Assembly: GCA_963814165.1 (NCBI GenBank)
Contig: CAWFBW010000017.1
Location: forward strand, 62,001-126,000
Origin: DASRAA01 sp963814165
GTDB lineage: Bacteria; Acidobacteriota; Terriglobia; Terriglobales; Acidobacteriaceae
Reading direction: 5' to 3'
Length of the DNA: 64,000 nt
Shown here: positions 19,949 to 27,961 of the stretch, piece after piece
Position numbering within the stretch: the stretch's first letter is position 1
Layout: each line of letters opens with the position of its first letter
Notes under the pieces: model-generated
Told to the model about the DNA's origin: nothing
Seen by the model: the letters and a program-made list of their open reading frames with translations, nothing else
Database searches by the model: none
Made by a program: the position numbers and the translations under genes

Positions 19949-21733
19949 ATGAAAACACGTTTTTTGGTTCTGGTGCCGCTGGTGCTCAGCGGTTGTCTTT
20001 TTGCCTATCAGGATGCGGACAAGCCGCCGGCGCAGGGTGTCGCTCAAGAAAAACAGGCAGCTCCCGACGAAAAGCAGGCCCCTCGCTCCGCTGGTGGTGA
20101 CAATCAGGAGCCGCCGGAGCAGGACGTTGCTCGGGAAGAACAGCCCGTTGACCCGGACAAGCCGAGCCCGGGCGCCGCTCATGAGGAGTATCGGGCGCAT
20201 CCGGTGCAGCTCCCGGCGAAGGAAACGCTGGGGACGGTGGGTTTTCCTACGTCGTGCGCGGCGTCGCAGCAGGCGGCGATCAATCGCGGGGTGGCGCTGC
20301 TGCATGACTTCTGGTACGACAAGGCGGAGAAGCAGTTTAAGGACGTGATTGCGGCCGATCCGGGGTGCGCGATGGCGTACTGGGGCGAGGCGATGAGTTT
20401 GTGGCACGAGATATGGGACCGTCCGGGGGCGGCGACGCTGCAACGCGGGCTGGCGCTGGTGCAGCAGGGTCAGAAGGCCGGGGCGAAGACGCAGCGCGAA
20501 CGCGATTACCTGGATGCGCTGGCGAAGTTCTATCAGAATTCGGGGAAGGACAGCTTCGAGGTGAGGGTGGCGGCGTATTCGCAGGCGATGGCGAAGCTGC
20601 ACGAGACGTATCCGGAGGACCACGAGGCGGCGGCGTTTTATGCGCTGTCGCTGCTGGCGGCGGCGCCTCCGCGGGACACGACGTTTGCCAACCAGAAGCA
20701 GGCGCTGGCGCTGCTGTATGCGACATGGCCGATGGCGCCGGACAATCCGGGGATTGCGCACTACATTATTCATGCGTGCGATAGTCCGCAGATGGCGGCG
20801 GAGGGGCTGGAGGCGGCGCGGAAGTATGGACAGATTGCGCCGTCGGCTCCGCATGCGGCGCACATGCCGGGGCACATTTTTGCGCGGCTGGGATTGTGGC
20901 AGGAAGATATCGACGCGAACCTGGCGTCGGTGGCGGCGGCGGAGGCGTCGGGCTCGTATGGGCACGAGCTGCACGCGATGGACTTCCTGAACTACGCGTA
21001 CCTGCAAGTCGGCGAGGACGCCAAGGCGTGGGCGCTGGTGGAGAAAGTCAACAACATGGACGTGTCGATGGGCCATGACATGCATGAGTATTTGGACATG
21101 GCGCGGGCGGGGTTTCCGGCGACGTATGACATTGAGATGAGGCATTGGAAGGAAGCGGCGGCGCTGAAGCCGGCCAAGGGCGCGATGCCGCAGAATGCCG
21201 CGATTACGTATTGGGCGCGGGCGGTGGGAAGCGGTCATTTGAAAGATGCGAAGGCGGCGAAGCAGGCTCTGGTGAAGTACGATGCGATGGTCGAGGCGGT
21301 GAAGAAGTCTCAGGACGCGTACATGGCGGAGTTCATGGACACGGGCCGCGACGAGATTCGCGCGTGGGTGGCGTTTGCCGAGGGCAATACGGACGAGGCG
21401 GCGAAGATCATGGGCGCGGTGGCGGACAAGCAGGACGCCCACGGCAAGGGTGAGGTGGAGATTCCGGCGCGCGAGATGCTGGCGGATATTTTGCTGGAGT
21501 CGGGGCACGCGGAGCAGGCGCTGGCCCAATATGAGCGGTCGATGACGATCGATCCGAACCGGTTTAATGGGTTGTATGGGGCGGCGCGGTCAGCGGAGTT
21601 GACCAAGCAGACGGCGAAGGCTGACAAGTATTACGCGCAGCTGGTGAAGAACTGCAGCGGGTCGGAGAGTGCGCGTCCGGAGTTGGCGAAGGCGAAGGAA
21701 CAGTTGGCGGGGAAGACGGTGGCGGGAGAGTGA
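19949..21733 (+). CDS. TPR-containing lipoprotein
   Basis: 594 residues. The start MKTRFLVLVPLVLSGC has a lipobox (LSGC), so the protein is probably lipid-anchored after cleavage before Cys16. A low-complexity linker rich in P, E, Q and D follows (about residues 20-85). Then come alpha-solenoid repeats: GVALLHDFWYDKAEKQFKDV, AMAYWGEAMSLWHEIW, AHMPGHIFARLGLWQEDIDA, and a C-terminal AEQALAQYERSMTIDPNRFN. This pattern is common in acidobacterial exported proteins; binding partners are unknown. It stands between the two insertion sequences. A 550-codon open frame on the other strand is a shadow of the high-GC codon use. Confidence 0.75.
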   Translation: MKTRFLVLVPLVLSGCLFAYQDADKPPAQGVAQEKQAAPDEKQAPRSAGGDNQEPPEQDVAREEQPVDPDKPSPGAAHEEYRAHPVQLPAKETLGTVGFPTSCAASQQAAINRGVALLHDFWYDKAEKQFKDVIAADPGCAMAYWGEAMSLWHEIWDRPGAATLQRGLALVQQGQKAGAKTQRERDYLDALAKFYQNSGKDSFEVRVAAYSQAMAKLHETYPEDHEAAAFYALSLLAAAPPRDTTFANQKQALALLYATWPMAPDNPGIAHYIIHACDSPQMAAEGLEAARKYGQIAPSAPHAAHMPGHIFARLGLWQEDIDANLASVAAAEASGSYGHELHAMDFLNYAYLQVGEDAKAWALVEKVNNMDVSMGHDMHEYLDMARAGFPATYDIEMRHWKEAAALKPAKGAMPQNAAITYWARAVGSGHLKDAKAAKQALVKYDAMVEAVKKSQDAYMAEFMDTGRDEIRAWVAFAEGNTDEAAKIMGAVADKQDAHGKGEVEIPAREMLADILLESGHAEQALAQYERSMTIDPNRFNGLYGAARSAELTKQTAKADKYYAQLVKNCSGSESARPELAKAKEQLAGKTVAGE

Positions 21734-21925
21734 AACAAGCGGACTGTGATTCCTCTCGTGGCCCATATTTGCTGACGTTGGCAAATGTGGGTTTGCTGAA
21801 GTCACTTGGCGTCTCGTTCGAGTCTCTTCTCCCTAGGGCCCTCCAGCCCGCAGGGCGGCATTTGCTTGAGCCGTGGGGCGTCAGCCCGCGGTCAACGTCC
21901 TCCTGAAGCCTCGGAGCCGGCTTCA

Positions 21926-23239
21926 GAGGCTGCTGAAAAAAGCGGATGTACCTGAGCAGGTACGAGGCTTTCCACAACGGGGTAGGGTAAGTAAGTAGCA
22001 TGCGTGGAGACGAGAAGCAGCAACCCGTGATGTTTAGCTACATAGACTTGGAACAGCGCGTGCCCGCCGCGCACCCGTTGCGAGCGATCCGGCCGATGGT
22101 GGATCAGGCCTTGGCCGATCTGTCGTTGCACTTTGACGCGTTGTACGCCCGCCGGGGGCGGCCTTCGATTCCGCCCGAGCAACTGTTGCGGGCCTTATTG
22201 TTACAGGCGCTGTTCGCGCTGCGCAGTGAGCGGCAGTTGATGGAGCAGATCGATTTCAACCTGCTGTACCGCTGGTTTGTGGGACTGGGGATGGATGAGC
22301 AGGTGTGGGACGCGACGGTGTTCACGAAGAACCGCGACCGTTTGCTGGCGGGCGAGGTATCGCAACGGTTGCTGGCGGCGGTGGTGGAGCAGGCGCGGAC
22401 GCAGAATTTGCTGAGCGAAGAACACTTCACGGTGGACGGAACGCTGCTGGAGGCGTGGGCGAACCGCGACAGTTTTGCGCCCAAGGATCCGCCGCCGACG
22501 CAGGGCACGGGATCTGGCGGGCGGAAGTTGCTGCGCGACACCCATGAGTCGAGCACGGACCCGGATGCGCGCTTGTATAAGAAGAGCACGGCGGGGGAGT
22601 CGAAGCCGAGCTATCTGGGACATGTGATCATCGAGAACCGTAACGGGCTGGTGGTCGCAGCTTGCGCCACGCAGTCGAGCGCGACAGCAGAACGTGAGGC
22701 GGCGCTGGTCATGCTGGACGAGATGCCGCGGACAGGCGGGGGCACGGCGACCAACCCGAAGGCCATCACGCTGGGGGCTGACAAACACTATCAGGAGCAG
22801 AAGTTTATCGCGGCGTTGCGCGAGCGCCACATCGCTCCGCACGTGGCGGAATACGAAAAGCCTTCCACCCACTGGCCGAACTTTCTAACCGAGAGCGAAC
22901 GCAACGATCCCAGGATGAAGATCAGCCAGAAGAAACGCAAGCTGGTGGAGATGGTGTTTGGCTGGGGCAAGGGAGACAGCATCATGCGCAAGATCAAATT
23001 GCAGGGGGCGAAGCGGGTGGACTGGTTGTTTCGTTTGTTGGCGACGGCCAACAACCTGGTGCGCCTGGTGAAGCTGCGGAAGCTAATTCCGGCGCAGTAA
23101 GCGGAGGGAGTAGTGTGTCTGCAGGGCCGAAAAAAGCTCCTGCAGAGACCGAAAAGCGATGCCGAAGGGCCGCTCAACTCGCGAAAAATGAGCACAGCGA
23201 CAAGCGGCAACGAATGTAAGCGCTTTTTTCAGCAGCCTC
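21926..23239 (+). mobile_element. Complete insertion sequence, 1314 bp, inserted in a hairpin loop
   Basis: Perfect terminal inverted repeats of at least 19 bp (GAGGCTGCTGAAAAAAGCG at 21926, its complement ending at 23239). The target duplication is TTCA (21922-21925, 23240-23243). The flanks restore a hairpin GCCGGC-TTCA-GCCGGC, so the element sits in the loop and has duplicated it. A subterminal hairpin, GTACCT/AGGTAC (21948-21963), lies inside the left end. A MITE with the same ends is at 50089-50218. The 192 bp before it (21734-21925) holds palindromic G/C-rich repeat sequence and no gene. Confidence 0.9.
22000..23100 (+). CDS. DDE transposase (IS5/IS1182-like)
   Basis: 366 residues, intact. 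The N-terminal region is typical: MFSYIDLEQRVPAAHPLRAI, GRPSIPPEQLLRALLLQALF, ERQLMEQIDFNLLYRWFVGL and WDATVFTKNRDRLL. The DDE residues are D in HFTVDGTLLEAWAN, D in TLGADKHYQEQKF, and E in KRKLVEMVFGWGKG. The family label is uncertain: such proteins are listed under IS5 or IS1182 groups. It belongs to the element 21926-23239 and may also mobilise the MITE near 50.1 kb. Confidence 0.93.
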   Translation: MRGDEKQQPVMFSYIDLEQRVPAAHPLRAIRPMVDQALADLSLHFDALYARRGRPSIPPEQLLRALLLQALFALRSERQLMEQIDFNLLYRWFVGLGMDEQVWDATVFTKNRDRLLAGEVSQRLLAAVVEQARTQNLLSEEHFTVDGTLLEAWANRDSFAPKDPPPTQGTGSGGRKLLRDTHESSTDPDARLYKKSTAGESKPSYLGHVIIENRNGLVVAACATQSSATAEREAALVMLDEMPRTGGGTATNPKAITLGADKHYQEQKFIAALRERHIAPHVAEYEKPSTHWPNFLTESERNDPRMKISQKKRKLVEMVFGWGKGDSIMRKIKLQGAKRVDWLFRLLATANNLVRLVKLRKLIPAQ

Positions 23240-23361
23240 TTCAGCCGGCGCCACTCTTCCGCTGCACGACGCTCCACAGGATTGGCTACGATATGGCCTG
23301 TTATTACTCGCTACCGAAATAGATCCTTGGATGCTCTTGATAAGCCTTCCAGTCGGGCTCC

Positions 23362-23796
23362 TCACCCACGAGTTATGATGCTGGCTGCCGACACTTTAGT
23401 CTTCAAGTGGTACAGGCGGCGCAAGAGGCGGGTGATCGGTCCTCGCACGAGCACGTAAGGTACAACGGCGCATACCACAGCTACGATCAAAAGCTGTCCG
23501 ATATGGAAGGACTTCAAGACCCATAGTTGGTACGTGGTGTCGAGCACGATGGCGAAGATAAATATCCGTCCGATGTCTTTGACGGCGGAACGGAAGAGCC
23601 GCCGCCGCTCGACTGGATCGATGAAGAATGCGCCGAGGACACCTGGTCTATTTTCGCGGGTGTCTCGGAGGTCAGCTCGAATTGCAAGAATCGCAACGAC
23701 CGTCGGCATGACGAACAGGCGAAAGTTCAGGGGCCCACTGAAGCGGCCAAGCAACTCAACAACTCCGCGAGAGATCAATTGTAGGATTGTGTCCAT
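23362..23796 (-). CDS. Predicted membrane protein
   Basis: 144 residues from the ATG at 23796 (MDTILQLISRGVVELLGRFS), chosen over an upstream start at 23859 that would overlap the neighbour; GAGG lies about 11 bp upstream. Hydrophobic segments are NFRLFVMPTVVAILAI, IGRIFIFAIVLDTTYQLWVL and IGQLLIVAVVCAVVPYVLV. The C-terminus is basic (RLLRRLYHLKTKV). I do not recognise the family. It follows the DUF202-type gene by 13 bp, so the two are likely co-transcribed downstream of the CoA-disulfide reductase. Confidence 0.6.
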   Translation of the reverse strand: MDTILQLISRGVVELLGRFSGPLNFRLFVMPTVVAILAIRADLRDTRENRPGVLGAFFIDPVERRRLFRSAVKDIGRIFIFAIVLDTTYQLWVLKSFHIGQLLIVAVVCAVVPYVLVRGPITRLLRRLYHLKTKVSAASIITRG

Positions 23797-23809
23797 TAAT
23801 TCGTTGCCC

Positions 23810-24202
23810 TCAACCGAACGGACCAGAGCGGACCAAGATGCTCCCGAACAGCAAAGCACCCAGAATGGCGATCAAGCATGCAACGACGAAGCTGAGGTCC
23901 CATGGCTTGTAGGGCTTATCGGTGCGCAGATTCTTGACGTAGCTCCAGTGTTGAACACAAGCAATCACCAGCACCAAGGTCCCTAGGCCGGTCAGTACAA
24001 GTCCGACATTGCGCGGCGCATTAGGCCGCTGTATTGGTATCAGGCTCTGATCGTCAATCACCTGGAGAAACTTGTAGATGGTGAAGCCGAAGCTGATCAT
24101 GGAGAGCGCCGTTCGCAGCCACGCCATCAGAGTGCGTTCGGCCGCCAGCTTGTTGCGGTCGAGCGCCAACATGTCAACAAGTTTGAGTTCTGACTGCGGC
24201 AT
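23810..24202 (-). CDS. DUF202/YidH-family membrane protein
   Basis: 130 residues. The family signature is clear: LALDRNKLAAERTLMAWLRTALSM near residues 13-36, followed by FGFTIYKFL. Three membrane segments are predicted: LRTALSMISFGFTIYKFL, NVGLVLTGLGTLVLVIACV and LSFVVACLIAILGALLFGS. Function is unknown for the family. It starts 37 bp after the CoA-disulfide reductase-rhodanese gene and precedes a second small membrane protein, forming a minus-strand run of four genes that begins with the DszB-like gene. Confidence 0.82.
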   Translation of the reverse strand: MPQSELKLVDMLALDRNKLAAERTLMAWLRTALSMISFGFTIYKFLQVIDDQSLIPIQRPNAPRNVGLVLTGLGTLVLVIACVQHWSYVKNLRTDKPYKPWDLSFVVACLIAILGALLFGSILVRSGPFG

Positions 24203-24239
24203 GTTTGTTCCCTTATCGTTGACCTGGTTCCCAATGCTG

Positions 24240-25976
24240 CTAGACGCCTACGGGTTCGAGTGCCTCAGCCATCCGCGACTTCATATCCGCAGTGAGCATC
24301 GCTCGAGACAACATGCCGCCGGAGATGTTCTTAGCCTTGAATCCGTTTTGCAATAAAATGCGCGTCGCGTAGTAAGCGCGCTGTGCGGAGCGGCAAATCA
24401 CATGGATCTCGCGCTCGCGCGGAAGCTCACCAAGCCGCGAACGCAACTGACCCATCGGAATGTTGACTGCGCCCGGCACGCATTCCACCGCGAGTTCAAC
24501 CGGTTCGCGCACGTCGAGCAGGAAGGCGCCGTCGGCGGAATCCCAGTGCGTGAGCGGCATGTCGCCACGGAGAACATCGGCGGCAACCATTCCGGCGAAG
24601 TTGACCGGGTCTTTGGCGCTGCCGAATTGGGGAGCGTAGCAAAGCTCAGCTTCCTCGAGGTCATAGACGGTTGCGCCCATCTGAATCGCCATGGCAAGAG
24701 CGCTGATGCGCTTGTCCACTGCTGGGCCATCTTCGCCGAGCGCCTGCGCGCCCAGGAGTTTGCCGTTGGACTTGCGGAAGATGACCTTCAACCCAAGCAT
24801 CGTGGCATCGGGATAATATCCGGCATGTGAGTTGGGGAAGAGATAGGCCTTCTCGTAGTCGGCATCGCCAATGCGTTTGAGCATCTTCTCGCTCACACCG
24901 GTCCAGGCGACGGCCCCGCCAAAGAGTCCGATGATGGATGTTCCCTGAGTGCCGCGGTAGCGCGAATCGCGCCCGTTGATTACATCGGCAGCAATGCGGC
25001 CCTGGCGGTTGGCCGGGCCGGCCAACGCCACGAGTCCCCACTGGCCGGTGACGAAGTCTTTGACCTCAATGGCGTCGCCGACGGCGAAAATGTGAGGATC
25101 GCTGGTGCGCATGTGCTCGTCAACACGGACACCTCCGCGCTCGCCGATTTCGAGGCCTGCCGTCTTCGCCAGCTTGGTATCCGGGCGGACGCCGATTGCC
25201 AGAATCACGATGTCGGCTGGGAACGTCTTGCCGGAGAGGGTTTGTACATCGAGTGCGCCGCCATCCTGCTGGACGAATCCCGTCACGCCGTCATCGAGTA
25301 CGAGTTTGACTCCATGACGAGTGACGTGTCCCTCGACGAGATTGGCGATCTCTTTGTCGAGCGGGCCCAGTAGCTGATCGTCTCGCTGGACGAGGGTAAC
25401 GTTGAAGCCGAGATGAACCAGGTTCTCGGCCATTTCGAGACCGATGAAGCCGCCGCCGACAACTACTGCGCGACGAACCGGTTTCACCATTTGAATGCCT
25501 GAGTAGCGATACATTCCCGTGAGGAACGAGGTTCCGCGTTCAATCCATTCAAGGATGGCCTTAGTGTCAGGTACGGTCCGCACATGGAATATTCCGGGCA
25601 GGTCGATGCCGGGGAGCGGAGGATGAATTGAAGATGCGCCCGGCGATAGCACCAGATTGTCGTAGGACTCGGTCGTGACCTCGCCGGTCAAGACGTTGCG
25701 CAGATCGACCGTCTTGTCCTTCGGCGAAATGGTAACGGCCTCGCAGTTCGTTCTGGCGTCGATCGCGAAGTTCTGACGGAAGTACTGTTCGCTTGCAACG
25801 AGCAGGCTAGTTTCCTTGGGTATGACACCGCCGACGTGATAAGGCAGGCCACAGTTGGCGTAAGAAACGTATGGCCCGCGCTCGACCATGATGATTTCCG
25901 CTTTTTCGTCCAGCCTGCGCAAACGTGCGGCACACGAGGCTCCTCCAGCTACTCCACCTACGATGATGACTTTCAT
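24240..25976 (-). CDS. CoA-disulfide reductase-like FAD enzyme fused to rhodanese
   Basis: 578 residues from the ATG at 25976, preceded by GGGGAG; the ORF extends upstream to 26015 but without a ribosome site. FAD-binding MKVIIVGGVAGGASCAARLR starts the protein. The single redox cysteine is Cys42 in YVSYANCGLPYH, characteristic of CoA-disulfide reductase and persulfide-reducing enzymes. The NAD(P)H site is AVVVGGGFIGLEMAENL. The C-terminal 100 residues form a rhodanese domain (GAFLLDVREPVELAVE, with the active Cys in HVICRSAQRAYYA). Such fusions reduce CoA disulfide, CoA persulfide or polysulfide. Its place 98 bp after a DszB-like desulfinase suggests sulfur metabolism. Confidence 0.9.
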   Translation of the reverse strand: MKVIIVGGVAGGASCAARLRRLDEKAEIIMVERGPYVSYANCGLPYHVGGVIPKETSLLVASEQYFRQNFAIDARTNCEAVTISPKDKTVDLRNVLTGEVTTESYDNLVLSPGASSIHPPLPGIDLPGIFHVRTVPDTKAILEWIERGTSFLTGMYRYSGIQMVKPVRRAVVVGGGFIGLEMAENLVHLGFNVTLVQRDDQLLGPLDKEIANLVEGHVTRHGVKLVLDDGVTGFVQQDGGALDVQTLSGKTFPADIVILAIGVRPDTKLAKTAGLEIGERGGVRVDEHMRTSDPHIFAVGDAIEVKDFVTGQWGLVALAGPANRQGRIAADVINGRDSRYRGTQGTSIIGLFGGAVAWTGVSEKMLKRIGDADYEKAYLFPNSHAGYYPDATMLGLKVIFRKSNGKLLGAQALGEDGPAVDKRISALAMAIQMGATVYDLEEAELCYAPQFGSAKDPVNFAGMVAADVLRGDMPLTHWDSADGAFLLDVREPVELAVECVPGAVNIPMGQLRSRLGELPREREIHVICRSAQRAYYATRILLQNGFKAKNISGGMLSRAMLTADMKSRMAEALEPVGV

Positions 25977-26024
25977 TAAGTTCTCCCCTCGCGTGCAAAT
26001 ACTGATTTCCAACACTCACGAACA

Positions 26025-26057
26025 GGGAGTCGCGGGGGGACTGGTCCCACGACTCCC
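26025..26057. repeat. Intercistronic inverted repeat
   Basis: Stem GGGAGTCG (26025-26032) pairs with CGACTCCC (26050-26057), with inner G/C bases able to pair further. It lies between the DszB-like gene and the CoA-disulfide reductase gene and has no U-run, so an mRNA-stabilising or attenuating hairpin is more likely than a simple terminator. Confidence 0.5.
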
Positions 26058-26074
26058 GATTGAAGCGATTCCAA

Positions 26075-27262
26075 CTATCCGAGCAGTCGTCCTGAGGCCA
26101 GCGCGTCAGCAGTCTCCGGCAATTTGGAGGTGGTCTGCTTCTTCCATTCCTCTTCCAGCAATTCCCGGGCTGCCTGCTCGAGGAACTCCGGAGCTGCCCA
26201 CGCGTTCACATCAAAGTCGTTCTTGATGTAGCCGTGACTCAGCATGAAATCTTTTCCGATTTCGACCGAGACGAGGTTCTGAGGCGAGAGGTTGGGAACC
26301 ATGTCGATGTGTTTGATGCCTTCGTATGTGTGCTCTACATCGAGATAGAACGTCTGTTTGTCGAGGATGGCTGCGGCGGCGCGTTTGTGTTCATTGGCCC
26401 AGCGGCCCACTTTGATCATCCCTTTCATGAAGGTGACGGCCAGTTCAGGATGCTTCTCGGCCATGACGTCGCTGCAAGTAATGGCGGCGGGGATGTTGGC
26501 TACCTGCAAGGTCCAATCCGGATAGCGGGAGAGGTCTTCGATCGCTTTGAACTTGCCGGTGGCCTCGGAGAGTTGCTGCAAGGGGCCGGTCTGCATGTAC
26601 ATCGCGTCGATGGTGCCTTTTTCCAAAGCGGTCTCCAGGGGACGGAAGGCGAGATCATGCTTGTGGTCGCGGCGCAGCCACAGTTCCGATGGGTTTTCCA
26701 TGAGCGGGCCCATCATCTCGGGATTGTCGTACCAGTCGTCCGCATAAGGGAATTCGACGACCTGGACGTCTTTGCGGGTCAGGCCGTTCAAGCGGAGCAT
26801 CAACTCGATGCCCTGTTCTTCCTGAATGCCCCACCAGTCGGTCTTAATCTTGTTCTGGCTGCGGGAGAGCCCAATCTTCTTGCCCTTCAAGTCGGCCATT
26901 CGGTAAATGTCGTCGCGCGAGCGCACTAACATGACGCCGCCTTCGCGAGGCGCATGAGTCACGCCTAGAAGGCGAGTGCGGCGGATATCGGCCTGAACGT
27001 GGACGGGTGGAAACAATCCTCCGAAGCGGATGAGGTTATCGAGGTTGTGAACGTAGTGCGGATACCAGTCGTTCTCGGCGCGGGACCGAAGGTAGAGGTA
27101 TTGGACTCCGATCTTCTTATACTGCTCCTTGGTCCACCCTAATTCCTGGTCCACGTTGCTGGCAGACACGAGGGGGCAGTTGGTGTAGTAAACCTCGTTC
27201 CAATCCAATGGGACGGTAGTGAGTTCCTTCAGTGCAGGTTCCGTCATCGTTGCTGCGCTCAT
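26075..27262 (-). CDS. DszB-like sulfinate desulfinase (periplasmic-binding-protein fold)
   Basis: 395 residues from the ATG at 27262, with AGGAG 7 bp upstream. The fold is that of NMT1/nitrate-sulfonate binding proteins, but there is no signal peptide. The sequence parallels 2'-hydroxybiphenyl-2-sulfinate desulfinase (DszB). YYTNCPLVSAS carries Cys29 (DszB Cys27 in YSNCPVPNA), HYVHNLDNLIRFGG carries His69 and Arg79 (DszB His60 and Arg70, same 10-residue spacing), and RTRLLGVTH matches DszB RTRLLGIT. DszB cleaves a C-S bond to release sulfite. The true substrate here is unknown and a binding-protein role cannot be excluded. It heads a minus-strand run with the CoA-disulfide reductase-rhodanese. 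Confidence 0.75.
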   Translation of the reverse strand: MSAATMTEPALKELTTVPLDWNEVYYTNCPLVSASNVDQELGWTKEQYKKIGVQYLYLRSRAENDWYPHYVHNLDNLIRFGGLFPPVHVQADIRRTRLLGVTHAPREGGVMLVRSRDDIYRMADLKGKKIGLSRSQNKIKTDWWGIQEEQGIELMLRLNGLTRKDVQVVEFPYADDWYDNPEMMGPLMENPSELWLRRDHKHDLAFRPLETALEKGTIDAMYMQTGPLQQLSEATGKFKAIEDLSRYPDWTLQVANIPAAITCSDVMAEKHPELAVTFMKGMIKVGRWANEHKRAAAAILDKQTFYLDVEHTYEGIKHIDMVPNLSPQNLVSVEIGKDFMLSHGYIKNDFDVNAWAAPEFLEQAARELLEEEWKKQTTSKLPETADALASGRLLG

Positions 27263-27961
27263 GTTGGTTTCTCCTAAATAATTGCGATCTCGAGAACATT
27301 CGTGGCCCGTGTCGATTCGGGGGTGGCTAATCGGAGGGCAGCGCTTTGATATGGAGTGCCGACACGGAAGGTCCGCTCCGGAGCAATTACGCAGTTTCGA
27401 CACGAGCCCTACCGTATTCGATACTGTTAAACCGTGATGTGTCTGTGATTTCCAAACAACGAGATGTGACAAGTAACCGGGCTTCTGATCTGCGTGGGAT
27501 CGATGGAGCTGGTCCTTGGCATGCCCCAAACCTAGACTGTCTCGCCCCTTATCACGCACTTATGTGTCCTACGTCCTATTCCGCCACCGTCCAGTTCGGC
27601 AAAATAGGCTGGTGACGCAAGGGGACTAGTGTCTCTGTGCTCTCACCACTCGCTTGGGCGGGGGAAACGTATCGTTCTTTGACAATCAAAAGCTGACGGC
27701 CACCCGCGCGAGGTGTGTTACTAGCGCGATTTGTGCGATCCGCGTCTGTATGATTTGTATGACAAGTATGACGCTCTGGCAAACCAAAACGCTCAATTTT
27801 ACCCCGTAAGTCTCACGGCCACAAACGGATACGTGCAACTACTTATAGAATCAACAGTATGCACGAGTTTTGTCCCTACGCCATTGATTCTAAAGAGTCG
27901 CGAGTATTTTTTAATCTTTGTGTTTTAGTGTTGTACAACGCTTCCGCCCGGTGCGTCCTTC
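27263..27961. other. Gene-free intergenic stretch
   Basis: 699 bp without a supported gene. It is the upstream region of the DszB-like gene on one side and follows the stop of the molybdenum hydroxylase on the other. The part near 27290-27420 has several copies of CGACAC/GTGTCG that could be operator half-sites. The stretch 27730-27960 is AT-rich relative to its neighbours and may be foreign. Confidence 0.4.

Noticed and set aside
19877..21529. 550-codon open frame antisense to the TPR lipoprotein
   Set aside because: Extremely Arg-rich low-complexity product typical of antisense reading of high-GC genes.
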